From Galeopsis tetrahit (lineage: Eukaryota > Streptophyta > Magnoliopsida > Lamiales > Lamiaceae), in assembly GCA_963675135.1 (NCBI GenBank), contig OY776123.1, forward strand, positions 89,439,596 to 89,503,595: 64,000 nt of DNA, written 5' to 3'. Positions within the stretch are counted from its first letter, which is position 1, and each line of letters opens with the position of its first letter. This document shows positions 25,332 through 36,430 of this stretch, in pieces. Both the position numbers and the translations under genes were made by a program. The notes beneath the pieces were generated by a model. It worked only from the letters and a program-made list of their open reading frames with translations, searched no databases and was not told the DNA's origin.

Positions 25332-25724
25332 TATTAATAAATAATTTATACGCTGTGTTCTTAAGTAGTGAACGGAGGGAGTATGAGATTAAGTATATAA
25401 AAAATTGAAAATTATGGGACAAATAATGCACTATATAAGTATATTTTTTAATCTTAGTAACAAACATTGTTTGTTTTATCAATAAATATTGCATTTTTAT
25501 AATGAGAGTTGTATACATTAAATAAAATACCCCATTGACGCGACAATATTTAGGTTGCTTGGATATTGGATTGACTATTGAACGTTGACTAATATATAAT
25601 TGATGAAGCCAGGATTTGGGACAAAATAGATTATTATCGAATTGTTCCACATATGAATTAAATTTCCTATAGCTATTAATTTTATATGTAAATTGTTTGG
25701 GAATAGTGAGACATAAGGAAAATA

Positions 25725-26340
25725 CAAAAACAAATTTGTAAGGGTTTAGTTCAAAGCGAACAATATATGTTTGTCGTATCAATGTGAATATTAAGATTCT
25801 TTCTAGTAGTCAACAAGTGTGGCGTTGTCTGTGTGAAACGAACCTACGACCATGGTTCCAAACAAGATGACAGGTCTCACTGGACTAGGCGGTATGACCT
25901 CGATAGAGAGGGTCGTTTGAGGGGAGGCTCAGTGGTCTCTGTTTGTCATATTAATGTGTATATCGAGGTCTTTTTCAGTACACAATAATGACATCGCATG
26001 TGCAAAACAAACCCACGACTATAGTTCCGAATAAGATGATAAGTCTCTGTAGATTAGACGGTATGGTCCATTCTATCATAGAGGCTCAATAGTCATTATT
26101 TAGAGGGACGGAAAATATCATACCAATGCGAATACTGAAATCCTCTCCCGTAGCCACCAAAAAAATAATGTTCAAATAATTCGCCCCCTGCAAAGTCAAG
26201 ATCAAAACTTGTAGGAGTACTAAAGAAATTATCATAGTCACCTTTATACAAATGCCTTTTTGTTATTATAGAATAAAGTCCCTGCCTAACTTTAGGCACG
26301 TCATTTGTCACTATTCATTTTTTAGTCAAACTTTTATACT
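25725..26340. mobile_element. LTR-retroelement remnant
   Basis: Contains two diverged repeats of a segment with ACGACCATGGTTCC(A)AA(C/T)AAGATGA, then GTCTC..GGACTAGGCGGTATG. It also has GGTCGTTTGAGGGGAGGC and AGTGGTC, matching the relic at 20270-20760. No protein domain remains, so the class is inferred from repeat style only. Confidence 0.45.
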
Positions 26341-26589
26341 GCCGCATCCACACCAATAAGTTATATTCCAAACTTTATATCATAATTTTATTAAAATTTT
26401 ATTTTTATCATTATAGAGTACTAGTATTTAAGATTAATATTAGCTAAAATATACTAGCATTTTGCTAAAATAAGAATCAAATTTTTGGTTGTGTGAATTC
26501 TGAATTGACATTCATCATTTTGTTTAAGAATAAAACAAATTTACCCCTATAATTTCATTAATTTTAAGTACAATATATTTTATTGTTTA

Positions 26590-26965
26590 AGAATGCGGTT
26601 CCTGGTCAATATCGAGTGGGAGATCGAGGGGGAGGCGTGGAGCCTTTTCGAGGCCCTATCATGCATAAAATCACTAGGATATGACAATGTGAAGGTGAAG
26701 GTAGACGCGAAGCTTGTCATGGACGAGATTGGTAAGAATGAGGCTGCAAACTCAGTTTTTTGAGATATTATAACGGTTGATAAGAGTGTAGTTTCAAGTT
26801 TCAACAATACACCCGTGTTCTATTTCTTATGTTTCTCGTTTGATCAATGTTAAAACACGCAGTTTTGCTAGAGCAACTAGGATGTAGTCGAGTCCTCTGA
26901 ATCATGTGGTGGGCATATCGAATGTGTTGGTAGTTCCTAATAATTTTTTTTATGACTTTCCTTTA
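26590..26965 (+). pseudogene. second LINE RNase H remnant
   Basis: The forward translation gives EGEAWSLFEALSCIKSLGYD then VKVKVDAKLVMDEIG, followed after frameshifts and stops by SRLINVKTRSFARATRM. This is the RNase H-like C-terminal domain of plant non-LTR elements, including the acidic strand lost from the copy at 21640. The two differ too much to be one recent insertion. Non-functional. Confidence 0.65.
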
Positions 26966-27481
26966 AAAAAAAAAGTGCAATATAATATATTTTTTTTTAG
27001 TTATATACTGATATTAAAGAGTAAATTGCTACTGTGTCTTTTTATGAATTTTGTTTGACAATGTGTATTATGTATCAATATTTAATTATTTATTGAAATT
27101 TATGAAAAAGAATTATTTTTATTTTGTAGACGGTTAAGAGTTATGATTAACTGTTAGAGGTTTAATATCTCCATGATAGTGATTAGTTGCTTGGCAAAAT
27201 TAATTAATTGCATATAATTTATTTTAAAAAAAAAACTAATAATTGAAGCAAAAAGGAGCTCCCACGTGCCGATCATGTGTGGGCTGCAGTCAAATGCCGG
27301 TGCACCAGTAGGGACGCGTGTTTCACTTGGACTGTTAACCCATAAACACCCTTCGTTGACGTTTTGCCTCTATTATTCCCAACCCTTTCTTTCCAATCTC
27401 TCAAAATCGGGATGACAATTTATATCGAATTCGTGGAGATCTGTCCCACTTCCGTCTCAATCAGAGTAAATTTTTTTTTAG

Positions 27482-27731
27482 GTAAAGTTTAGTATGCACT
27501 CAAGTGCATGTTGTGTACCCTAATCTAAAGAAAAATGTATATTATTAAACTGAAAAAGTACAACACAATATTACTAAAAAGTGTAAGTCACTATAACTAA
27601 AAATATTATTATACAGTTTAATAATTGTAAAGTGCAACACCATTTACCAAAAAATGTAAGTCAGTAAAACTGAAAAGTGTAACATGGACTAAAGTGCACA
27701 ACATGTACTCGAGTCCATAGCAGACCAACTT
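27482..27731. mobile_element. MITE with ~35-bp terminal inverted repeats
   Basis: The left end AGTATGCACTCAAGTGCATG and the right end, inverted CTATGGACTCGAGTACATG, pair over about 35 bp; both continue with TTGTG(T/C)AC. The inside is AT-rich with AAAAAGTGTAA(G/C) repeats. Borders lie in T-runs, so the target-site duplication is not resolved and the superfamily is unassigned. Confidence 0.65.
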
Positions 27732-28232
27732 TTTTTTTTTTTTTTTTTTTGTCTATTTATCAATTTTGATTCGATTTTCAAAATTATTTAAATTGGAGGA
27801 CCATATATATGTATATATCTCTATATTCAACCTTTAATAAAATATGGTTACACTGAAAAACACAAGTTAATTGCTAGTATTTGATTTCCCTATTTTCATA
27901 TGAGTGTGACGTGCCAAATTAATCCCACCTTAAAATATAAGTAGGTACTAGTAAGCAACTATATTGGAATAATTCTTGGCATTCTTTCCAATTATAGAAC
28001 GTGGCAAATCACAAGAATTTACATGCATTTCCATTTTCTTTTGAATATACCTGATATCCGATCTAAAAATTGACTAATTTAGAAGATCAATCTCACCGTC
28101 GACTTGTGAAGATCCGTTTAAAGCTGTATGGATTTGACACCTTATAATTTTGAAAATAAGTTCTAGAAAGGAGCATACTCCTATGTCCCAAGTCTATGTC
28201 ACTAGGCCAATTCCTGGGTTTACTATATACTA

Positions 28233-28513
28233 CTCCCTTCGTCCCGCAATTACTTTCACACTTTTCTTTTCGGGACGTCCCACAATAACTTTCACACTTT
28301 TAAAATGGAAAAACTTTTATAAACTTCACCCTCAAAATATCCTCAATTTTACACATATGTCATTACTTTTTCTCCACAAATACATAAAAGTCAACTCATT
28401 TCTTTACTTTATACATAAAGGTTTACAAAATTACCCTTAAAATCCCCACTAAATTCACTTTTCTTATTTTGTGTGTCACTTCACACGTGAAAGAAATTAC
28501 GGGACGGAGTGAG
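28233..28513. mobile_element. Stowaway MITE in the WRKY upstream region
   Basis: CTCCCTTCGTCCCGCAATTA at the left and inverted TAATTTC.. ACGGGACGGAGTGAG at the right, flanked by TA (28231-28232, 28514-28515). 281 bp, ending about 490 bp before the WRKY start codon. A second, more decayed copy follows at about 28517-28740 (right end GTGAGACGGAGG). Confidence 0.85.
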
Positions 28514-28912
28514 TACTTGTTATATTCCACAATTATTTACACACTTTTCTTATTCGTCCAAAAACTCCACTCTCACAATATTCACACATTTAAATAAAAT
28601 GTCATTAATTTACCCTCAATCCAACAACTTATTTACTTTATTCATATAAATTTATAAAATTACTCCCACGCTCCACTCATAACACTTTTTTCTTAAAAAG
28701 TATACTCGATTTGTGTTTCAAACGCTTGTGAGACGGAGGAATAAAAATATGATTAAAAGAAATAGAAATCCATGCATCGTATGAACTAAGCTTCATATGT
28801 CAAGAAACATGGGTCCCTTGCTACTACTTAAATTAATAAACGAATTAGATTAACTCTTAATTAATCACATTAATTATTAATTAATCCAAAAATAGTTCTC
28901 ATACGTCAAAGC

Positions 28913-28925
28913 TTTTAAATAAAAG
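28913..28925 (+). promoter_or_regulatory. TATA-like box of the WRKY gene
   Basis: TTTTAAATAAAAG lies 78 bp before the ATG, a plausible distance for a short 5' UTR. TTGAC cores (W-box-like, on the reverse strand near 28905 and 28940) lie on both sides of it, consistent with WRKY auto- or cross-regulation, but not strict TTGACY sites. Confidence 0.45.
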
Positions 28926-29002
28926 ACAGCATACCTTTGTCAAACCTAGCTAGCTCATTTTCTTCTCCTTTTTCCACCACTCTACTCACTTAATCTTCAA
29001 AC

Positions 29003-31746
29003 ATGTCCGAAGAATTCACTGATTTTTACTACCACCAACCGTTTCACGACGATCGCCGCCGCGCCGGCACCCACTCCTCCGCCTATCCTCTAGATCTTCC
29101 GGCCACCTTTGATGATTATTCTTCACTTCAAAACAATATTCAAATGTTTGATCCTGCTAGTTTCCTAACCGAGTTTCTGCATGGATCTACGGATCACGAC
29201 CCGTTTTCGGGGGCATCTGCTTCTCTGAAGCAGATGCCGCCGGTGGAGGCTCCGGCCACCGCCCCCGCCACGCCAAATTCTTCGATTTCGTCGTCTTCGG
29301 CGGAGGCGGCTGCCGGAGATGAAAAGAAGGATGTGAAGGAAACCCTTGAAGATGAAAGCTCTAAAAAAGAGTAAGTTAGTGTTTTCATACTCAACAAACT
29401 GTTTGTTTGTTTTTTTTTTTTAATATTCAGGATCACTTATTTTCAAAATTTCATATCACACTTTTTAAACAAACAAAATGAATCATTTTCATGATCATTT
29501 TAAAAAAGGTTGATTGTACAAACAATTAATTTTCAGGATCACTTATTTTCAAAATCTCATAAAAAGTGTGATAACAAATTAACAAAATGAATTGTTTTCT
29601 TGATGATCCTTCTAGAAGAAGTTGATTCTAGTTAACAATCTTTCTAGTTACCTCGTTTTGTATTTCGATTTGAGAGGATCCTAAGGAAATGTACAAACAG
29701 TTTCCAAGATCACTTATTTTCAAAATTTCGTCTCACACAACAAACAAACAACAACTTTCAAAAGCACTTATTTTCAATTCACAAACTGTTTACAGAATAA
29801 AAATGATTTTGAAAGCTGTAAGTTAGATTTGCAAAGTGCAAACAACTCTGATCCCTTCTTCTAGTAAAAAGTAATTCTGAAAGACGTTAGTTGTGTTTAC
29901 AAACACCCTGTTACTTTTTTCTTGAATTTTAAATCCGAAAAAATTGACATTTTTTTCATTTTTGTGTTCAATAATGAAGTTGTAAAGGTAAGAAGAAAGG
30001 AGAGAAAAAGCAAAGACAACCTCGATTTGCTTTCATGACAAAGAGTGAAGTTGATCATCTTGAAGATGGATATAGATGGAGAAAGTATGGGCAGAAAGCA
30101 GTCAAGAACAGCCCTTATCCCAGGTTTATTTCATTCTTTAACCATATTTTTATTATGAATTCATTCGAAAAGTTTGCTCAGGCCAATTTTTTGGTCCACA
30201 AAGTATACGTTAAGTCTATTTAAATAGTTAACTTTTGAGTATTTTTTTCTACTTTATTAACAAAATTGAATATCTATCAACAATATTCTTTACTCGTTAT
30301 TCCACTGAACGGAGGGAGCTGTATCTTGTATGAAAATGTCACAAATTAAGACAAAACCAATTAATATTCATGCAAGTTGTCAAGGTCAAACTTCAACATT
30401 GTTAGCGTGTATATATCAAATTGTTGTCTTGTTCCTAAATTACATTGTTTCTTGAGGATATGATAACCCTAGTATGAACACTCTTAATTATAGGATAATA
30501 GTCAACCTATTTTTCTCCTTTAATTTTGTAATTAAAAACTTATTATTCCATAAAATAAAGATTAATTCATGTCTCGATGATCACAAGATGCAGAAGATCA
30601 TATTAGTTGCATAAAATAAACACGAATAAACTTGAAATTGAAGCAAAATCTAAGCCACTTGTATATTGCACATGTTTTCACTCTTCATTTTCTTCAACTT
30701 ACACTAGTACTGCATCAATTCCTCTGTTCCACTGAACATTCCATCCTTTTAAATTTTTAACATAACACATGTCAATAAATAGTGAAATACAAAGTAAAAC
30801 ACTTAAACTTACACAACTGATGATATTGCACTCGTTTTCACTCTTCATTTTCTTAACATATATATATACAATACTACCACATCGATTCCTCTATTCCATT
30901 TAGCATTTCATCTTTTCTAAATTTTAATACGTGTCGTCCCCATTTTTGTGAGTCGTTGATCATTTTTTAACCTAACACGTGTTAAATAAACAGATAGTAA
31001 AACACAATATTAGATGGAACACTAAAACTTACACAAGTAATCTTGTAGCCAATAATACATTAAAATCTAAGCCACTTGTGTATTCCACACGTTTTCACTC
31101 TTCATTTTCTTCAACATACAATAGTACTACATCAATTCCTCTATTCAATTTAGCTATCCATGCATCCTTCCAAATTTTTAACACGCGTCGTTCTTATTAG
31201 TATTATAAATCGTTGATTATTTTTTAACATAACACGTGTCAACAAAAAGTTGTGTATTGCACATGTTTTCACTCTTCATTTTCTTCAACATACATTAAAA
31301 TCTAAGCTCTCTATACCACTTATACGTGTCGTTGATCATTTTTTAATATAATTATGTCAATAAACAGACGGTTAAACCACTAAAACTGACACAACTGATC
31401 AACAAAACTTTGCAGAAGCTACTACAGATGTACAACCCAAAAATGCCCCGTAAAGAAAAGGGTAGAGAGGTCATTCCAAGACCCTTCAGTAGTCATAACT
31501 ACATACGAAGGGCAGCACAACCACCCCGTTCCGGCAACTCTCCGCGGAAGCGCGGCGGCTGCCGGAATATTCGGGCCAAATGCAATGCTAGGGGCGCCGG
31601 AACTCTTACTTCAGCAGATGCCTCAATTGTACATGAACTATTACGGCGGCGGTACATCCAATGTGTATCAGCCACGTCAGCTTTCGGACCATGGACTGTT
31701 GCAGGATATAATTCCTCCTACAGTATACCCTAAAGAGGAGGCCTAA
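29003..31746 (+). CDS. WRKY: WRKY transcription factor, group IIc (WRKY28/71-like)
   Basis: Three exons, 29003-29370, 29980-30123 and 31416-31746, encode 280 residues. The acidic N-terminal half has Ser/Ala/Pro-rich stretches. A basic KKKGEKKQRQPR segment (nuclear signal) precedes the DNA-binding domain. WRKYGQK is at 156-162. The zinc ligands are C176, C181, H205 and H207 (C-x4-C-x23-H-x-H), which defines group IIc. The second intron splits the Arg codon after SPYP, the position conserved in most plant WRKY genes. The sequence MTKSEVDHLEDGYRWRKYG is that of the WRKY8/28/71 branch, whose members regulate stress, senescence or branching; the exact role here cannot be inferred. It should bind W-boxes (TTGACY). 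Intron 2 (1.29 kb) carries a tandem repeat array; intron 1 carries repeated GATCACTTATTTTCAAAAT segments. Confidence 0.95.
30650..31410. repeat. four-copy tandem repeat in WRKY intron 2
   Basis: A ~170-220-bp unit with GTTTTCACTCTTCATTTTCT, then ATC(A/G)ATTCCTCT(A/G)TTC, AATTTTTAACA and ACGTGT(C/T) is repeated at about 30650, 30822, 31040 and 31245; the last copy is shortened. It ends just before the acceptor of exon 3. CACGTGT-like motifs recur once per unit. Confidence 0.8.
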
Positions 31747-32447
31747 GAGTTTTACTAATTAACCACATGGGTTTCTTTATTTATTTATATATATATATTT
31801 ATATTCGACCTGACTGAACAATATTAATGGCCTAGTGTTCAACTCTCTTCATGTATAAACCTATTGTATTTGTAGCCATATATATATCTTATTTAGTAGT
31901 ATCATGTTTATGTCTACGTACCTCCATGTGACAATACGAGATTATCTGTGTCATTTTTTTGTGTTTCACTCTGTATTTTAATAACTGATTTATTGACATG
32001 TCAAAAGTTAATCAACGTCTCATCAATAAAAAGTGTTAAAAGATCAAGCATAATGGAATACAATGTGAAACAGAGAAATTGATCTAACCTCACAAATACA
32101 CAATATATCTTCTCAAGAATTAGGATGTTGATCTTATTTTAAATATATATAAATTGCAAGCTAGTATTGCATAAAATTAATTAATATGATGATGAGAGTT
32201 AAAAAAATGATAATCCTAAATTAAATGATAATATTTGAAGGAGTTTGTCCATTAATGTTTTTTATTTATTTTAAGGTGGGGTTCTTTTCTAAGTACAAAG
32301 ATCCAAATATCATTTTTCATATTTTATTCCACTGTATGAATAATTGATATGTGTCATATAAAAAAATAATCAACGTTCTATAGTATTGAGGGTGTCACAT
32401 GTTAAAAATAATATGTTGAAATATCAGTAGAACGCGTAAAAAATTTC
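31747..32447. other. 3' flank of the WRKY gene, AT-rich
   Basis: Probably the 3' UTR followed by AT-rich DNA. Nothing else recognised. Confidence 0.4.
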
Positions 32448-32691
32448 TGAAAGAATTCCGTCTCATCTAAAAGTCCGAACTTGTAGTGAGGTTGAGAATT
32501 AATTCTTGTATATTAATTCCTAATACTCCCCCTCACTCGTGGGCCGGATTAACACCTCTTACCCTTTTTTTGGGGAGAAGGCCCATTGAGTGGACAATTT
32601 AAATGGGTGGAGTGCTTTCAACAGGAATCGAACCCAGATCGTTTTTGCCCAGTTTGCTCTGATACCATGAAAGAATTCCGTCTCATCTAAA
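32448..32691 (-). mobile_element. TRIM (miniature LTR retrotransposon), truncated
   Basis: Read on the minus strand: a partial LTR (32668-32691), the primer-binding site TGGTATCAGAGC (32656-32667) directly abutting it, a ~120-bp non-coding interior, the polypurine tract GAGGGGGAG (32526-32534), and a 78-bp LTR (32448-32525) ending in TTTCA. The primer site is complementary to the 3' end of initiator tRNA-Met, the usual primer of Copia-like elements. The 5' LTR is cut after 24 bp. The total size of about 250 bp and lack of genes identify a TRIM/SMART-type element. Confidence 0.75.
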
Positions 32692-33195
32692 CAGTGCCTT
32701 GTTTTATATTTTTATGCGTTTTCGACGCAATAATCAAGTAAACAGTGCCCCGGCCCGAGGAGACGATGGGTCGTTTACGAGCTCAGACTCATATTTCGAT
32801 GACGGTGTAGCACACTAGCTAATTCCTCCTCTCCATCTCTTCACAAAGCTCTTGATCGATCCACCCAAAAAAAAAAAAAATGTCATCACCAATATTATGA
32901 CTCCAATCGGTTTCGGTTTCATTTCTCTATTCTAATTTTTATGTTTCACTTGACGTTTCATTCTGCTGAATGATTAATACATATAAGAATAGTATAATAT
33001 ATTATAGGTAGCAATCTTTTCTCTAATAGTATGTACAGTCTACTAATTTTTTTTTAATTTTACCCACCAAATATCATCATCTACTATGTGAAGTACAAAG
33101 TGAAACATCAAATATGAAATAAATGATTTCATTCGAATTCGAAAAGAGAGATGATGGGGGATGAGAAGTGCTTTGAGAATCATTTTTGTCAACTA

Positions 33196-33311
33196 TAGGG
33201 TGTTTTCAAATTCTACAAATTACTTTCAGAATCATTTTTTTAAAGCTCCTCTCTCACAACTTTTACTTTTGAGAAGTGCTTTTAAACTGTTTATAGAGTT
33301 TCAAACACCCC
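33196..33311. mobile_element. small MITE
   Basis: Inverted ends TAGGGTGTTTTCAAATTCTA and (inverse of the right end) AGGGGGTGTTTGAAACTCTA bracket about 116 bp. The same family as the split element at 16246-16498. Target-site duplication uncertain. Confidence 0.5.
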
Positions 33312-34071
33312 CTACTTTAAGCCCACATATTTATTGTTTAAATACACCTTCTCTTATTTTTTTACTAAATGACACTCACGCATGCACTACAAAATATTTC
33401 CCAAAAGGCATCGGCAAATGCCATTTTGCATCGGGGCCCCGATGCAAAATGGCATCGGTAGTGGGCCCGATGCCTTCCCCGATGCCCTAATTGAATATAA
33501 ATTGGCCAAACCCCCTTTCTTCCAGAACGTAACAGCCGCAACCCCCCTCCCCCAAACCTCCAAAGCTTCGAGTTTTACACCTCCCCACTCAAAAATCACC
33601 TTCGTTTGCGGATCGAACTCGGTTTTTGGTCATTTGTGTTCTACACTTCGACGGGAGCATTTCTACGGTAATTTTTTTCGTTTTCATTGGTTAAATTTGA
33701 AGTTATATGTGTATATATAGTTTTAGTATATATATGTATATATGTTGTATGTATATATAAAATTGTTAGAATTGTTAATTTTTATGCATGCATGTGTTAA
33801 TTGTAAGAATTTATAAATTGTTAATTAATTGTGTTGTGTTAGCTAGGCATGTATTTATATGTAGGTATGTTTTAATAATTAAGTTATATGAATTTATTTG
33901 TTAATTAGGGTGTTAGAATTATATTTGTGTTATATGTCTATATGAATTTATTTGTTAATTAGGGTGTTAGAATAATTATTAGAATATAATTAGAATTATA
34001 TTAATTGATTTTAATAGAGTTGGGAAATGAGACGTTGGTTGTTTGTGTGTTGTAGCTAGACGTCGATTGAC

Positions 34072-34374
34072 ATGGATTATTCAATTCGTAGTTGGATGTA
34101 TAGTCCAAGATTAGTGAATGGGATTATGAACCCCGGATTTGTTAGTGGAATAAATGAATTTATTGAATTTGCTACTAGTAATCCGAATTCGATTTGGGAA
34201 GGAAAAATTAGGTGTCCTTGTTCGAAAGCTAGATGTCGAAATCAAACTTATAGAGATCCTAATGAAGTGAAATCTCATTTATATCGAAATGGTTTTACAC
34301 TGAATTATTATAATTGGATTTATCACGGGGAAGATACTGAGGATGATGGTGATGGTGATGGTGATGAGGAGTGA
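34072..34374 (+). CDS. N-terminal fragment of CACTA transposase (transposase-associated domain)
   Basis: 100 residues. RSWMY (7-11), FIEFA, the CPC...C cluster (CPCSKARC), a 'HLYRNGF' motif and a final YNWIYHGE reproduce the order of the transposase-associated domain found at the N-terminus of plant CACTA (tnp2-type) transposases. In a full protein this precedes the DDE catalytic region; here a stop follows an acidic Asp/Gly tail and no catalytic part exists in the element. The start is the first Met, two residues before the domain. It may still be expressed as a truncated zinc-binding protein, which is speculation. Confidence 0.8.
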   Translation: MDYSIRSWMYSPRLVNGIMNPGFVSGINEFIEFATSNPNSIWEGKIRCPCSKARCRNQTYRDPNEVKSHLYRNGFTLNYYNWIYHGEDTEDDGDGDGDEE

Positions 34375-35163
34375 TACATTTTTATATTACTTTGTTACGT
34401 GTGATGTTATTATATTACATTGACGTTGAGGATTAATTTTTATTTTAATGTTGTGTGTGATGTTATTTTAATTGACGTGAACATGCTAATTATGATTATA
34501 ATTAATGTTGTTTGTGATATGATGTTATTTTAATTGAAAATGAACTAGAGAATAATTTTATAATAGATGAAAATATTTTTAATTATATGGATAAGTGAAT
34601 TCATATTTTTAAATGGATAAGTGAAAATAATTATATATATTTAATGTTATGAATTGAAAATTAGAATGAATTTAAATGATGTGATTAGAATAAATTTAAA
34701 TGTATAAGTGAAAATAATTATATTCAATATTGTATGTAATTATAATGTTGTGAAATTAAAAATTAGAATGAATTTAAATAGTGTGAATTGATACCGTAAA
34801 TAAATTATTTAATTTGAAAAACATAATTTAGAAATAATTATGATATGCTTTGATAAATAATTTAATAAGCAACAATTAAAGTTAGAATAGATTGAATTAA
34901 TTAAAGAATTAAAATGTTGTAAATTGAGGATTAGAATAAATTTAAATAGTGTGAATTGATACCGTAAATAAATTATTTAATTTGAAAAACATAATTTAGT
35001 TAATTTGAAAAACATAATTTAGAAATAATTATGATATGGTTTGATAAATAATTTAATAAGCAACAATTAAAATTAGAATGGATTGAATTAATTAAAGAAT
35101 TAAAAACTCAAATTAAATTGAATATATATTAATTGCATTCACAACATGTCGACTAAAAGCTCC

Positions 35164-35337
35164 TAGCCTAAACGGCACACAGGGGGCGCTCAAAGGCCTT
35201 CGAGACCGCGAGGTCCCGAGTTCGAACCCCACAAATCGCGAAAATGGCCAGATTTCCGAAAAATGGGGTGACCCAGCGGTGGGGGTGGGTGTTGGTGGCC
35301 TATCGACCTGGGTTCGAAACCCAGTTTCGGCTTTTTT
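35164..35337 (+). other. two tRNA-like (SINE-head-like) modules inside the CACTA element
   Basis: Module 1 has TAGCCTAAACGG (35164-35175), a good Pol III box A, and GAGTTCGAACC (35218-35228), a box B. Module 2 has a box-A-like TGACCCAGCGG (35269-35279) and GGTTCGAAACC (35311-35321). Its T-arm CTGGG-TTCGAAA-CCCAG is perfect, and CCGAAA (35256-35261) pairs with TTTCGG (35325-35330), directly after the T-arm, as an acceptor stem would. T6 follows at 35332-35337, a Pol III terminator. No convincing anticodon arm is seen, so it is not a functional tRNA gene. Confidence 0.5.
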
Positions 35338-35771
35338 AAATTTTAATAAAAAGGCATCGGCAATAGGCCCGATGCAAAATGGCATCGGCAGTGGGCCCCG
35401 ATGCCATTTGGCAACGACGTTTGCCCCGATGCGAAATGGCGTCGGCTGTCCCCGATGCGAAATGGCATCGGCAGTGGGCCCCGATGCCATTTGGTAACGG
35501 CGACCTGCCGATGCCATTTCGCATCGGTTTTCCCCAAATCCGATGCCATTTAAATGGCATCGACCATATTGGCATCGGCACACTGCCGATGCCTTTGCCG
35601 TTGCCTTCATCTTTGGGGACGGCAGATCCGATGCCTTCCCCGATGCCATTTCTCCATTATTTTGTAGTGATGTATTACGTGAAATGTTATTACATTACGA
35701 AGAAGAGAATAAAATAGGTAGCAATAATTACATTTACCATAATTATTGAAAATAAAAATATTGTTGTGATT

Positions 35772-36242
35772 AAGGGTGGAAATAAGTCGGGCCATCCGAT
35801 AGGGGTCTACTGCCTGGTCTAGCCTATTTATAATATGAGTCGGGGTAAAACTTTTTAAAAAGCATATTTACTTAAGTAGGTCAGGCTTAGGTTATAAGGC
35901 CTTATAAGCCTATCAAATCGGTCTATTTAAAATTATGTGTTATATATATAATTAATTGTAGATAAATATTTATATATATTTTATAATAAAATAATTCTTA
36001 ACATATAATTGCTAACATTAAAAGTAAATTAATACAAATTAAATCTGTTTTAGTATTTGAGAAACTATTTTTTAGTTTTTATTTGAATGTATTATTGTAT
36101 TACATTTATTTTGATCGTGAATTTATTTATAAAAAAGTCTATTATAGATAATAGGCTAGACTTAGACTTTTTTTTTTTTTTTAAATAGACCTAGGTTTTT
36201 TCATTCAAAGTCTGGCCTAGTCTGACCTATTTTCACCCCTAA
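35772..36242. mobile_element. hAT-type MITE
   Basis: AAGGGTGGAAATAAGTCGGG at the left and TTTTCACCCCTAA at the right form short inverted ends, between 8-bp direct repeats TTGTGATT (35764-35771, 36243-36250). Internal motifs (GGCCTAG, TAGACC, AGGTC) are repeated near both ends. 471 bp, non-coding. Confidence 0.85.
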
Positions 36243-36308
36243 TTGTGATTAAGTGATGAAAAAATGATCAATGATCTAGATAATTTTAAATATATTTAAA
36301 TATAATAT

Positions 36309-36430
36309 AGATTGAGTAATAGAGTTGCTTACTTGTTTGGTAAGGTCCGATTAAATGATTTTTAAAACTTATGGTATTGCCATTATTAAATATTAGTACC
36401 ATGACCTAACTCTAATGTGCCTCCATCCCC
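36309..36430. repeat. upstream segment shared by both RWA copies (A side)
   Basis: Begins GATTGAGTAATAGAGTTG, continues through a diverged region with ATTAAATGA and AATA(A/C)CATGA, and matches 51469-51605 upstream of the second RWA gene. It shows that the duplicated block reached well beyond the coding region before the Helitron arrived. Confidence 0.6.

Larger units (their letters stand above)
33385..35669 (+). mobile_element. CACTA (En/Spm) transposon, internally deleted
   Basis: Starts CACTACAAAATA and ends TATTTTGTAGTG, flanked by the 3-bp duplication ATG (33382-33384, 35670-35672): the full CACTA diagnosis. Subterminal regions (33405-33490 and 35350-35655) are dense with both orientations of GATGCCATTT/AAATGGCATCGG, the expected transposase-binding repeats. 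Inside lie a probable 5' leader and intron (33530-34060), one short open frame (34072-34374), an AT-rich 140-165-bp direct repeat (34771-34910 and 34939-35101) and two tRNA-like modules. At 2285 bp it lacks the catalytic transposase, so it can only move with help from an autonomous relative. Confidence 0.93.

Noticed and set aside
25312..25782. 156-codon minus-strand frame
   Set aside because: AT-rich, overlaps a Stowaway end, no recognisable domain or gene structure.
31410..31733. 107-codon frame at the end of the WRKY gene
   Set aside because: Same DNA as exon 3 in another frame; the spliced frame restores the zinc-finger half of the WRKY domain.
35256..35330. Functional tRNA gene
   Set aside because: The T-arm and acceptor-like stem are good, but I find no proper anticodon stem-loop and the D-arm is irregular.
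35113..35649. 178-codon minus-strand frame
   Set aside because: It runs through CACTA subterminal repeats and the tRNA-like modules; its MP(F/M)..ASG-type repetition comes from the repeated GATGCC words.
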